From the NCBI GenBank assembly GCA_035079385.1, contig JAVHKY010000077.1, positions 744,001 through 808,000 of the forward strand: 64,000 bases of DNA, in the 5' to 3' direction. Positions within the stretch are counted from its first letter, which is position 1. The number at the start of each line of letters is the position of its first letter. The notes under the pieces were generated by a model. That model was not told where the DNA came from and made no database searches. It was given only the letters and a program-made list of their open reading frames with translations. A program made the translations under genes and the position numbers. This DNA comes from Aspidiotus rigidus (Eukaryota; Arthropoda; Insecta; Hemiptera; Diaspididae). This document shows, in pieces, positions 36,201-47,481 of the stretch.

Positions 36201-39200
36201 AATCATTGTTACCAATACGATTGTCAGAAGAAAAAAACTACCGATTTTGTTTTCTCTGGCTGGTAGAATTCACCAACAGACTGCTCGATTGGCAGAATTC
36301 ATTAAGTCCAACCCTTAGACAATAATATAAAAACATAGACCACCGATAGTGATAAGAAGTACGTCGGAACACTAGAGACGAAAATCCGCTTGGGTCCAAC
36401 GTTAATTGTAGCAGTGGGCGTGGCTTATATCATCCTTACCCTTTTGGTAACCAAAATGTCCATATGGACCGTGATAAGGACCCACGCGGCTCTTTTCTCG
36501 CCTCCAGTCTCCCGACTACTCCGACTAAGGCGCTAGAGGTATTCTCAAGAATGTAAACAAACACGTGATGTGGTGGTAAATTAAATTTTAGTGAAGCGGT
36601 GCGACTTAATGTGATTTCGCATTAAGTTGCACCGCTTCACTAAAATTTACCACCACATCACGTGTTTGTTTACATTCTTGAGAATACCTCTAGCGCCTTA
36701 CTCCGACAACTGATAACGTCGTTTACATATTGTATTGGCGGTCTATATTACTGTTATGGTCTAAGGTCCAACCACAGACTTTCACCATGACGTCCTAAAA
36801 AATTTGGTGCTTTGACAATTCATCAAGTCCGAGCGTTCATAGCTCACCCAAGTCCACAGCTCTATCTTGGTCATTAGTCATTACCATGGACGTCTCTAGT
36901 AGGTATCAGGCCGGAATATTCATTAAACTCGATAACATTGACGGGGCTGAAGTTTGTATAGTACCTTATGAGAGAACATTGAAAAACCTGATTTTACATA
37001 AATATGATGAAGTTTTTGAAGAAAATGCTGAGAACGTCATTTAAAGAGCCAATGTTTTTCGATATTTTGAGCTTGATCTCGTTAAGATTGGTCAACTACA
37101 AACTTAATGAGACCAAGTTCAAAAAATTGAGAATCATTTACTCTTTCCATGTACTCGTATTTAGAAACTATTTCTTCGCGGAACCGGATACTGTTTGCAA
37201 ACCAATGATTAACGTGTTTTTTGAAGGTTTTTCCATAAGAGCCTGTATAAACCTCGGAGTCGGCCCCGTATTTTTCGTCACCGAGACGTTGCCAGATTTA
37301 ATTTTCCAGCCTGGTACTAGAGACGGCCATGTCATTACTCACCAAGTCCAGACTGAAAGATTTGAAGCTACCCGATTTTCCCATTATCTCAACACCTAAA
37401 AAATAGCTCCTTTTGTTACATGAGAATAAAGTGAGCCAATGGGTAGATGAGCATCCTTTTCTCGCAGGTCACATATTCGGACCTGACAGAGCGGTCGCGC
37501 GTTAGCATCGTTACATCATCATGACTGTATAATGTGTGTAGTAGTCGTACTTGGCAGGTTAGTAGTTGTGTGCCAAGAAGGTGAACCTGCGATTCGGCTA
37601 CGTATCAGACGTAGAAAATGAGGTCAAGAAAATCGCCAATAGAGTTATAAGTTCTGGAAAAGCTTGAGGATTATAATTCCTTGTAGCTAAAGGCACATAT
37701 CTGTGGCTACAGGTTACCAGAAGACATGCTGATAATTTTTGGCTCGATAGCTGAATCGCAATCTTGAATTTCTCAAAAGTTTGAAAATTTTGTTTGCCGT
37801 AAGGAAAGTATTAATGATTCAATACTACATCACCTTCTTGGGCCTAGCTTCCATACATCGCCACATGCAGCGACTCTTCCGCTGTCAGGTCCGAATAGTC
37901 AAAGACCTTACGATAAGAGAATGGACCAAGTTTTCGATGTTGAATATCGATCGATACATCTGCAATATAATTATTTCCATCGAGCCTGATGGCAGATGTA
38001 TCGATCGATATTCAACATCGAAAATTCGATCCATAAAGATCGTTTGTACCTTCATGTTTCGTGTGTTACATAGGGATAGGGAGTCATATATATATGCACT
38101 AATTTACCAAGAACTCCCAAACTTCGTTCTCGTGTAGGATTTGTAAAATGTGACTTGGAAATTTCTTTCAGTGTGACCCAGGACTAGCAGCGTTGGTTAT
38201 GTACGACCTATTATATAACGAACCTCGTAAATTAATGCTACTAGCAGGCTGCTCAACCGTTTGTACAACTGTCGCTGAAACTGCAAAAATGTGGAATTTG
38301 AATGTGGTCGGTAAATCTTCCTTAATAATCTTATTCACAAATCGTAGTTCAGTTATCATAATAGCATAACGTATAAAACGATTCCTTCTTTTTTAGCTGT
38401 GTTATGGAGCTAGTTCACCCGCTCTCTCAGATCGAGATCGTTTTCCATATCTTTTCCGCACCCATCCGTCCGCTACCGTTCATAACCCTACTAGAGTCGA
38501 ATTATTGGTCAGATATGGTTGGTCCCGGATAGCTATTCTTCAACAAGCCGAAGAAGTTTTCATTTCGGTGAGGAGATTCTTGAGAGCTTTTGTACGTTCT
38601 TCTACTTCACACTAAGACGTAGTTAACACACCTCATGCTTATGTTAGACCGTGGAAGATTTGGAGGCTCGTTGCAAGCAAAGGAATATTGAAATTATTAC
38701 CAGACAAAGTTTTATGAGCGATCCGGCTGACGCAGTCAAAAATTTGAAGAGACAAGACGCGAGAATAGTCGTTGGCTTATTTTATGTAGTCGCTGCGAGA
38801 AAAGTGTTATGCGAAATGTATAAACAACAGTTGTATGGAAAATCATACGTATGGTTTTTCATTGGTAAGTTTTATGGTCATGCGTGATCTATTTGAATAA
38901 GAATTAACAGATGGTATGATTCTGTCATTTTAAACTTTCAGGGTGGTACGAAGACGATTGGTTCACCATAGAGAATGGAACAACATGTACGGCTGAACAA
39001 CTCAAAATGGCGGCTGAAGGTCATATAACAACAGAAGCAGTCATGTGGAATGAGGATAGAGATCAAAAAACAATTTCTGGCATGGTAAGCTCAGTATTGT
39101 TCTTTCATCCGCAAGGTCAAATCACTGTTTTGGCTTATACCTATTTGCGTATATTCGTTCAACAGTCAGCCAACGAATTTGAAGAAAAATTAAAAGAAGC

Positions 39201-42200
39201 TCTAGCGGAAAGCGGCCATCCGGTGAAAGAAAATCGTCGTCCTGAAGGTTACCAGGAAGCTCCTCTCGCTTATGATGCAGTCTGGGCGGTTGCTTTGGGT
39301 AAACTTCTTTTGATTGTATTACAAGATACACTCGGCTGAATCTTCATCCATACAAAAGAGAGGAATTTGATCTTCCAATCGATGATGAATCCTTTAAAAA
39401 TTACTTCTCTCATTTACTCACACGTATTTCCTCTCAGAAGTATATCAATTTATTAACATCAAAATGAAAATTATCAATTTGACACGCATAACAAGTAGGC
39501 TAAACCTATAGTTTCATAAGGATATGTATTGTCATAATAACAAGGAAATATATTTCTCGGAATTCTTGGAATCTCTGCTGGTAACCCATGTACAGCCATC
39601 CGTTTTCCATAGTGGAGTGGGTGCGGTGTACGTATACTTTAATTCTGTTCCCTCCAACACCAGTGTCGACCCTCTCAGGGATATCTTTAGTGTTAAAAGA
39701 ATTTCCTCGGCGAAACCTCCTCTTTCAACAACCGCTAAGTTACGTGCCTGCAGGTACGCAAACTTCAACACTCACCAGACACAACTTACAGCTAAATTGT
39801 TTTTGGAGTCTCTTCTTCTTCTGTCTTCATGTCCCCAGACTTGGTAGAGTGTCGTCCCTATTTGGATGGTACACAGGTGTTGGGTGTATCCCATTTCTTG
39901 TCCATCTCTTTCTTTATGACTGTGGCTGCAAATGTAGACACCAGGTTCCATGTTTCTTTGTAACGTAGCTTGGTGCGGCTATCACGCTACTCGAAGCAAG
40001 CGCTTCATCAACCCCCCGAGTTTCATGCATTATTGTGTACTGCTTGTATAATTATTCACTTTCTACTTGTCCACTATACTAGGTCTAGGTCTCCCCCTAT
40101 TCCATGCAGTATACTAATTATATTTATGCTTGGCTTAACTTTCACACTAGCCACCTAATAGATAATGTCCTAAACATCTCATATTTTGAGGGGAAATAAT
40201 TTGATACGATCGCTAGGCCTGTTTCAGAAGAAATGACGTAAAAACTTTTGTTCGAAGTAACTCAATTTTTTCTTCCTCTCATTGTGTTTTTTAGCTCTCA
40301 ATAAAACGATGAATGTGCTTTACGAATATGGAGACTCGTTAAAAAATTTTACCTATAGCAACCATAGAATACGATCGGAGATTTACAAAGCGATGAATTC
40401 GACTGAATTTATTGGTATCTCGGTAAGTTCAAGTCAATAAACTACAACTCGTCTTTTCGTCCATGCTAATTTTGTAACCTGAAATGGTCGTGTTGATGAT
40501 TTATGCGCGCATCTTGATGGAATTACAGGGAAAAGTTGCCTTTAGTTGGCAGGGTGATAGAATTGCAAAAACTCAGGTGGAACAAGCGATTAATGGAACA
40601 TACGAAATGTTAGGATACCATAATACAGAAAATAATACTTTCAACAAAGACTGGAAAGATGCACAATGGATAAGTGAGTATAAATATTGTATATCTATGC
40701 CTGTGTTTGACAACGAGTAAGATTATAGATTGAATTCTAAAATTACAAGAACATTTCGGAAAGATTTGCTCAAAAACAAGTAAAATAGGCGCGAATTTGA
40801 AAAACAAAATATCGCGCCTTTTCAAAAATTTCGCTGAGACGAAAAGCAGGTGTACGAAGTGAAGAAACAGGGGGAGGGCGGTGGATATTTTCAAGAGCAG
40901 GTCCCATATAGACGTGCTGTACGGGTAATTCGTCGCCTTCGCAATAGTACTAGGTAAGGATTTTCTTACATGGAGAGTAGGATTGGGTGAATGAAGACTT
41001 TGCATAGCAAGGAGAAATGAGAGAGGTTATGTTGATAGTAGACTGCAAGAGCCTAGAGGCGACTTCCAGAACAAATTACACATATATCTGCGCGAGGAGA
41101 TCAAATATCAATTACCAAACAAAAATACTTTTATAGATCACTTCAAATTTTTTCTTCAGATGGAAAAATTCCTCAAGATCGCACAATCATTGAACCTATT
41201 CTCCGAACTTTAAACATGCCATTATTTTTGTGCATGTGGGCAATATCCGTCGTTGGTATCTCGATCGCAATTGGTTTAATCATTTTCAACTCCTGCAATC
41301 GACACAGACGGTAAGAGTTTTTAAACTATAAAAAACTGAATTTCATCAAATATTTTGAAATCAAACTTCCTTTGTCTTTCGATTTTAGAGTCATACAATT
41401 TTCGCATCCAATCTGCAACACTATAATGCTAGTAGGTGTTATAATCTGTCTGACCAGCGTTATTCTTCTCGGATTAGATGGCCAAATTGTACCGCCTGAA
41501 ATTTATCCATTTGTCTGCCAAGGTCGTCTTTGGTTATTGTCGACTGGTTTCACCCTCGGTTACGGCGCTATGTTCAGCAAAGTTTGGCGCGTGCACCGAC
41601 TTACCACGAAAACGAAGAATGTGTTAAAGGTACTTTTTTTTTTCAACGGGGAATCCGCCATCTCTTTTGTTGGAAGATGCATTTTCAGGAAATTTCTCCG
41701 AGTGCGTCTGATTTTGATGACTTCATCAACCTAAGTTTAAGTTAGGCAACGAAACTTGGAAAAATGTTGACCTTCGAACCATATATGATGATGGGAGTAG
41801 GGCTTTCGAGCTGTTGGGTCTGTGAGAAATTATTGGGACTTGCAAGCCGGATTGGGACTATGAAAATTTCTGTTTTCTAAGTTATTTATATGATAGGATT
41901 GGGACTTGAAAAAATATTGACTCTGGAGCTACATAACAGGAAGGACAAGGAAAAATTTCGACTTCCGAGTTATGTGGGAGCCTGGGAAAACCGTCACGAA
42001 AGATCGTCACTGTTTTTGGTCATCCTTGGAGACGTCATCAGTAACCTTGACCTACTTTAAGAACTTGAAAAATGTCGACCTCCCTTTTTTAAACTAGGCT
42101 ATAATATCGATCGTGGCTACTTCCACTGCCCTATAGGCCGTACATATAGTATTGTAGGCTAAACTAGGTTTATACTGAGCTATCATTTCAACCAGCTAAA

Positions 42201-45200
42201 TCTATAAACGCGTAATTTTACAAATTCTTGTAATCCTAGCACAAAACTAATAAACTAATAAGATATTAATTAATTTCTGCGAGACTTCACTTTTGATCAG
42301 TCACTGGCATGTGTCTCTAGAGGAGACATGTGAGCTTCTGCCCTCTTTTCTTCAAATACTTACGAGTTTTTGAAGACATCTTTGCAGGTTGTTGGACTTA
42401 CTTATTCCTGTTGATATTTTCAGAAAAAGATGCAGCCTTGGAAGCTCTATTCGATGGTAACTTCGCTGCTGGCCATCGATATAGTTATACTGGGGTTGTG
42501 GCAGGTGTACGATCCGTTACAACGCAGTATTCAGGTGTTTCCATTAGAGTTGCCTCTATCTACTGAGATCGATATTAAAATACGTCCAGAGTTAGAGCAT
42601 TGCGAAAGTGTCAATCATTCCATTTGGCTTGGTAAGGAAAACATCAACATCTACAAATCAGGTTTTCCCCTGAAAGGCGGTTGCCTGCTAGCCTGCTTCA
42701 GCTTCTATCGATTCGGTAGGCAGTTTAACATTAGCTCTTAAGAAGAAAAGACAGAAAAAGTCATTTTCTAAAAAAAAAATATGGAATTTTGACAGAAAAT
42801 TAGGAGAAATAACGTTACCCTCGCCCTAATGTTGTGTGTAAATTTTATCAATTTGATAGAAAAATACCGACGAACGATAGGCAACTGCCTTCCGGGAAAA
42901 AGCCTCATCATATTGTCAAAAATTTAGTCCTAATTCGAAGCAGGTCCGGATTTGGAAAATGGAATCCAGCAGAAAATTTTGCCGTCCTACCCCATCATCC
43001 CTAAATCTTTGACTTGAGAATCCTAAATCCGGTCCCGCTTTTTTAATCATTGTCGTCTGATAAATCTTGACCTGTTTTTTCTTCATCAGGTATTATCCTA
43101 GGTTATAAGGGTATTATCCTAGCTTTTGGTCTGTTTCTTGCGTACGAAACTCGTAGCATCAAAGTGAAACAAATTAACGATTCTCGATACGTTGGTATGT
43201 CTATCTACAATGTGGCTGTGTTATGTGTCATCACCACTCCAGTGACTATGATTATTTCCTCTCAACAAGATGCCAGTTTTGCATTTACTGCCCTTTCAAT
43301 TATATTTTGTAGTTTCCTATCAATGGCGTTGATTTTTGTTCCTAAAGTAAGACAGATTCAACTCGCTTGCGGACTAGTTATTGTATCGAAAACGATTTAA
43401 TGAAAGTTTTCATACGATTTTAGGTCATTGAAGTTATTCGTCATCCATTAGATAAAGCCGATTCAAAATATAACCCAGATTATGGATTGTCTAAGGAGGA
43501 TGAAGATAAATATCATAAACTGTTGGCTGAAAACGATGAATTATTTAAATTGATCAAAATGGTAGGTGTGAACAATTCATAATCTGTAAGTCATTATTGA
43601 TCTATGAAAGGGACTCAAAAAGAGATCATCACAGACATACAGAGATGGAGAGTCCGGTAGGAGGACTTGGAAAAATTCTGACATCCAACTTTAATTGATG
43701 AATTCTGAGAGACTCTACGATTTTTGGAGTAGTGTTGAGGTCTATTAAAGGAGGTAATAATTTGGATGGAAAATGCGACAACCCCCTTGTAAAAATGAAA
43801 CTCTCAGCAACCTTGACTATTGATCATTCTATATGGTATTATAAATGTAGACACCTGATTCCATGTTTCTTTGGAACCTAGCACGGTGGCTATCAAGATA
43901 CTTCCCCAATGTCTCGCAGACACCGACCAATTGCCCTGCTCGTGCCTCCTCACCGAACATTCAAATAAGGCGTGCTGTGGTCCATCATCCCGCCTTCGGT
44001 CGCATTACAGAAAGGTTGCCTGCTCAACTTTCTCGAGGTACTTGTTCAAGCAGCCACGGCCGTTCAACCCCGGCGTCAGGTGGAAGTTATCCACTCGTAG
44101 AGGTCTTGTATTAATGTGTACTCCGAGCTTACTCTGAGGAATTCTCGTTTTCTATCTCTCAAGCAAGGAGCGCCTTGCCAATCGCTTGACCCGTAAAGCC
44201 TCTTGATCAGTAATTTTCCTTTTCTTTGTTTCAACACCAGTGCTCTCTCCTCAGCAAGAAACTCAACCTCCGTCAAAGCATTGCAGTGACACTAACACAA
44301 TTTGAGGGAAAATTTGAGCCTTCAGACCTGTGAATGAAGAGGAATTTGAAAATTTATATCTGCGAATGAATCCTGTGGATGGCTGGAAGTGGAAGAAAAT
44401 TTCATCGTCTTAAGATTTCCTCCAAGTTCTTATCTTTAAAATTAGTTTCTTAAATTCCTCATGTGAAAAGCGCCTCTCAGTACACGCTCAGAAAATTGGT
44501 CTCAGAATTTGGAAGTTTTCCAACTTTCTGTCCACCTCTCAAGTTGTTACTCAGTAGAGTTGATTATTTTAGAGATATTTCAGAACTCCAGTTCGTTCTC
44601 ATAAAGCATCACTGTAGCCCCACTATCGGAATCTTCCCAGTTTTTGAAAGAAAACTCCTCTAGAACCAGTTAGAGAAATTTTGAATAGGAGCATTGGCAT
44701 CTTGTAGAAAAACGAACTTACAGTAGAGATTTTTTTTATTTTCATAAGTTTCTCATAGGGTTTGAGGGGAAGAAAGCTAGAGGCAGAAGAACGGAACTTA
44801 GTCACACACCCATTCAGAATACTTTGATCTTTAAGAAGGGCTGATTTTTTAAGGCTTTGTAGAAAAGGAGAGGACGACTGACCTCCTTCGAGGAAGACGA
44901 AAAATGTTTCCAAGTTGTTTCTTCATTCATAGGATTCTGGGTCAATGTTTTCCTGGTCCCTCTTCTTTCACAGGTCTGAAAATTCAAATTCTTCTTCAGG
45001 TATTCTTGAAGTTATACAATTGTTGGTACAGTGTAGTTATGTAGGAAGTAGAAAAATTGTAAAATTTTACCGAGCTATTTATGATAGGATGGTGACTTAG
45101 AATACCTTAGAAAGACGTTCTGAGTCTTATGGTGTTTGAAGATTTGCATATCTGGCTCTTGAAGGGGCTAGGTCAATTGGTCTATGAAGCGTTGCATATC

Positions 45201-47481
45201 TAGTTACTCGGAAGGGATTATCTTTCGGGCTATATACACTGACCATCGAGCTATATATTATGGTAGGAGGAGGGACTTGAAAATTTTTGAGCTCGGAGCT
45301 TTGCTGGACGGCGGACGTTTTTTTTTTTCGAAAAACCCCCCAATAAAATATATTCCCTATTAAAATGCCTTCATAAGTTAGCCTATAATATTCTAGCGCA
45401 CTAGCTTTATCATGGGTTTCCCTAAATTTATAGTAAGCTGCCAATAGACCTATACTAGGGACTTTGTGAGCTCATTGTTAGTTTTATATTACCGTTAATT
45501 AAGTCTCTATTAAACTATTTAGGCTTTCCTGTGTGCCATTCAGCCTAACACACTACTAGATTTATACTAGGCTAAGAAAGGAGGCGAACGAGCCCCGGGA
45601 AGCTAGTTAGTCAGCTAAGGAATACTAGTGAAGGGTGACATTACTATGATGTCATCACTACCGAAATTGAAACATCAAAAGTCAATATAATCGGTAGAAT
45701 TGATTCAATATGATCGCTGAAATCAGAACTAAGCATATAAAATGCTACACTACCCGCACATGTTTGCTTCTGCGTTACTTTTTTTTTTTTCCTCATCAGA
45801 GTTTCAATAATTATCTTGGAAAAGCGTCTTCTAGCACCCATTCATAATAATTTTTCTCTGAGTATAGGTACAGTTATTCACAAGGACGTTTGTTTCGTAG
45901 AACTTGAACTTTATTAATAGTTTTATTGATAATCAAAAAATCCCTAGCTGAAAAAAAAAAAAAAAAAAAAAAAAAATGTTGACATCATCAATGCTTATAT
46001 TCGAAGTCCGAATTTTTGAGCAGTAAAAATGAAAAATGTCGGCACTTTAATGTTGCATTTTCGGCATTATTCGGTATTAAAATAGTAAGAAAAAAAATGA
46101 AAATAACACGCGTTCTAACGCCTTTACAATTTCATAACCTGAATTATTCAATTTCCCACCAAAATTACGTGATTTTTGACTAAAATGGAACAAATTTTGG
46201 GAATCAAACTCATCAATACAAAATCAAAGCAATTTTTCAATTTTGGACCAAAAATGATTATTTTCAACAAAAATCATCCGATTTTCATCAAAATTGCTGA
46301 ATTTTAAGAGAAATTTTATAATTTTGTTTTTTCTTTTCTTTTATTCAACTTAAATTAATGTCTCGTAATTATGAGGAATCCTTCCAACTCGATGTTTAAC
46401 AAACTGGTCATTTCCGAATTTATTCGGCTTTAAACCCCGTTTTCGGCCCTTCTCGGTAAAATAAAATTTGTTTTACAGGCTCCACTACCCCTAAAACGAA
46501 CTTCTATCTGATTTTCGAACTTTCCGCCCTTAGCAAAATAATTCGACGAATGACGAGGATTCCGAGCTCTGCTTAAATATTGAAAGTCAGCCGAAATCTT
46601 TGTCACCAAATTTTAATTTAAACGGAGGTGGAAATCTCCTGACAATGAAAAAAAAAAAAAGTATAACAAACGAAGTTTCATATAAGCTACATGATCGGTC
46701 TTAAATTTGAAATTCCGATGATGAAGGACGCACGTAGGCCTAAAGATAAAAGCAGGAACTTTCAGAAAAACATACAAAAAAGTAGGCCTATATACTCTCG
46801 GGAAAAAATAACGAATTCTCGCGAGACTCGGGTAGCGTATTTTTTGCGCCGAATCCGGTAACGTTCACAGTTTTTCATGGAGAAAAGGTCACACGTTCTC
46901 GATTTCAATTGTCACGCGCTATGAACGCACGCAGCGAAGTGTAATATTGCTACTGCTAAGAAAATTGGAATTCCGTTCGTACCTAATTATAAGCCAGGTT
47001 GTCTCGGAGCGAGTGTAATTCAAAATTAAGGAGAATAGATCAGTTTCATTAGTTCTCGCGTTTCAAAGAAATTTTAAGTTTGTTTTTGTTTTTTTTTTTT
47101 TTCTTCTTTTCAGTGAGAATTATAAAACGTATTGTTCGAGTTACATATCTTACATTTTTAATGATGGCCTTAGCTCAGCCTAAATTTAATTTTTATTTTT
47201 AGAAAGAAGAGAAAATACTACCATTACGAATGAAACTAAACGAACTGGAACGCGGAGCAAAAACTTCCGGGAATAATGACAATCTGAAGTCGAATACACT
47301 TATGGTAAATAATGACAATAACCATAGTAGTAGTACTCGTAAAAAAGACACCCTGATTGTGTCCGATTTCATAACCGGCGAGGGTACGTCAGATTCGGCA
47401 TACGGTGGCGGAACTTCGTTACAAACAAGATCGTCTAGAGCGAGTACTTCCGATATTGACTTCTCGGAATCTTACTTATGA
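30273..47481 (+). CDS. GABA-B-R1: Metabotropic GABA-B receptor subunit 1, 15 exons
   Basis: Class C GPCR for GABA. It binds ligand and needs subunit 2 for G-protein coupling at the neuronal membrane. Exons: 30273-30425, 34461-34559, 38172-38306, 38397-38567, 38648-38864, 38942-39084, 39166-39298, 40295-40422, 40529-40673, 41160-41310, 41389-41629, 42424-42631, 43090-43346, 43424-43561 and 47203-47481 (2598 nt, 865 aa). A hydrophobic leader (1-24) precedes the Venus-flytrap domain (about 35-440): [42 protein letters not shown] and [15 protein letters not shown]. These motifs contain the counterparts of the mammalian ligand serines and glutamate. Seven membrane segments fill about 460-725, with [16 protein letters not shown] and QQDASFAF. 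A coiled coil follows (about 745-795, [16 protein letters not shown]). There is no sushi domain. The start ATG lies in a short exon before the leader; an upstream non-coding exon is possible. The donor of exon 3 is an unusual GTCGGT, chosen because it gives VLCYGASSP as in the fly. Confidence 0.95.
30426..32319. other. GABA-B-R1 intron 1, first part
   Basis: No gene or clear repeat. A 79-codon frame at 31263-31502 has no recognisable domain. A GGCACACCCTGTAGTGACGCC segment near 31302 looks repeat-derived but has no partner in the window. Confidence 0.4.
32320..33190. repeat. Dispersed TIR-repeat copy carrying a perfect palindrome
   Basis: Starts with CCAATGACAGTCTTGAGCAC, the same terminus as the element at 20025-20689, then enters the palindrome at 32341-32458. 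The body is then shared with copies at 33545-34390 and 44290-45000, for example CTGTGGATGAAGAAACAACTTG and TAGAGTTGATTGCTTTAGATG. It is non-coding. Confidence 0.65.
32341..32458. repeat. Perfect 58-bp palindrome with 2-base spacer
   Basis: Arms 32341-32398 and 32401-32458 are identical reverse complements over all 58 bases, including an 8-base A/T run, around a GG spacer. The left arm continues the terminal sequence of the repeat family, so the right arm is an inverted duplicate of that terminus. Confidence 0.97.
33470..34395. repeat. Dispersed TIR-repeat copy
   Basis: The first part (33470-33545) has the AGGCCTAGTATAAAGGAGCG-type module of the composite family. From about 33545 the body matches 44450-45000 and, partly, 20230-20690, ending with GTGAATCTCTTTTGCATGC and the TTTGTGGAATTTTCTTTCC segment also found at 460-480. 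It is non-coding. Confidence 0.6.
35000..35250. repeat. Dispersed repeat, paired with 41960-42160
   Basis: GGGAAAATCGTCGCGAAAAAC, GACGTCATCAGCAA and CTTGACCTACTCAAGA recur in the same order at 41980-42070. The copies are about 20-25% diverged by eye. Confidence 0.55.
35523..36057. mobile_element. hAT element (non-coding) with exact 8-bp target duplication
   Basis: GTTATCAT flanks both ends (35515-35522 and 36058-36065). The terminal inverted repeats read TAGAGCTAGGATTCCTCGGT and TAGAGCTCGGATTTTTCGGT. Further inside, ACCGAAAA words are repeated. There is no transposase frame in the 535 bp. A partial relative lies at 26600-26780. It is in intron 2 of GABA-B-R1. Confidence 0.92.
36526..36700. 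mobile_element. Palindromic MITE with 7-bp target duplication
   Basis: The element is almost entirely a hairpin. It starts TAAGGCGCTAGAGGTATTCT, ends with the exact complement, and has arms of about 80-85 bp. They differ by a 5-base indel and one substitution, around an 8-base loop. CTCCGAC occurs directly on both sides (36519-36525 and 36701-36707). The superfamily is unclear. It lies in intron 2 of GABA-B-R1. Confidence 0.88.
36890..37400 (+). other. Coding-like but broken segment, unrecognised
   Basis: An ATG at about 36882 opens a frame ([20 protein letters not shown] and on) that stops at about 37043. An overlapping frame of 131 codons runs from 37004 to 37399 in another register. The sequence is GC-richer than the surrounding intron. 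I recognise no domain. It may be a degraded mobile-element gene or chance. Confidence 0.25.
37476..37895. mobile_element. MITE with TTCGGACCTGACAG termini, TA flanks
   Basis: The ends TTCGGACCTGACAG and (reverse-complemented) TTCGGACCTGACAG match for 14 bases and are bordered by TA on each side (37474-37475 and 37896-37897), as for Tc1/mariner-type insertions. The 420-bp body is non-coding. A diverged copy lies at 27925-28292. It is in intron 2 of GABA-B-R1. Confidence 0.75.
37921..38034. repeat. Near-perfect palindrome, 43-bp arms
   Basis: Arms 37921-37963 and 37992-38034 are reverse complements with about three mismatches around a 28-base loop. The core, TGTTGAATATCGATCGATAC, is itself rich in the palindrome ATCGAT. 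It starts 24 bases after the target site of the preceding MITE and ends about 137 bases before exon 3 of GABA-B-R1. Confidence 0.9.
39530..40020. repeat. Dispersed repeat end, paired with 43845-43900
   Basis: In intron 7 of GABA-B-R1, TGTAGACACCAGGTTCCATG followed by TTTCTTTGTAACGTAGC at 39935-39975 recurs at 43848-43880. The rest of the segment (39530-39930) has open frames on both strands but no domain that I recognise. Confidence 0.45.
40680..41155. other. GABA-B-R1 intron 9, nothing recognised
   Basis: A minus-strand open frame of 131 codons overlaps exon 9 and the intron. It has no recognised domain and appears to be a shadow of the exon extended by chance. Confidence 0.5.
41745..42180. 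repeat. Composite-family fragments in GABA-B-R1 intron 11
   Basis: Degenerate 45-bp-unit words (CTTGGAAAAATGTTGACC, TATATGATGATGGGAG) and the GGGAAAACCGTCACGAAAG / GACGTCATCAG block are shared with 35000-35160. They are followed by TAGGCTAAACTAGGTTTATAC segments. Confidence 0.55.
43600..44289. repeat. Repeat-derived sequence in GABA-B-R1 intron 14
   Basis: Degenerate 45-bp-unit words at 43640-43690 and the TGTAGACACCTGATTCCATG segment shared with 39935. A GC-richer stretch follows (43880-44110) with overlapping open frames but no recognised domain. Confidence 0.45.
44290..45010. repeat. Dispersed TIR-repeat copy
   Basis: Shares GACCTGTGAATGAAGAGG, GAATCCTGTGGATG, AGTAGAGTTGATTATTTTAGA and CAAGTTGTTTCTTCATTCATAGGATTC with the copies at 32480-32790 and 33600-33970, in the same orientation. 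Confidence 0.65.
45050..45370. repeat. Dispersed repeat, paired with 8480-8725
   Basis: See the entry at 8480-8725. The shared part runs from GCATATCTGGCTCTTGAAGG to the GCTGGACGGCGGACGTTTTT module and the AAAATATATTCCCTATTAAAA end. Confidence 0.7.
45371..47202. other. GABA-B-R1 intron 14, last part
   Basis: No gene. Contains a 27-base A-run near 45951-45976, and AT-rich sequence at 46080-46330 with repeated AAAATTNNNGATTTT words. Nothing can be bounded. Confidence 0.5.

Noticed and set aside
40610..41005. 131-codon minus-strand frame
   Set aside because: It overlaps a confirmed GABA-B-R1 exon in antisense and has no domain.
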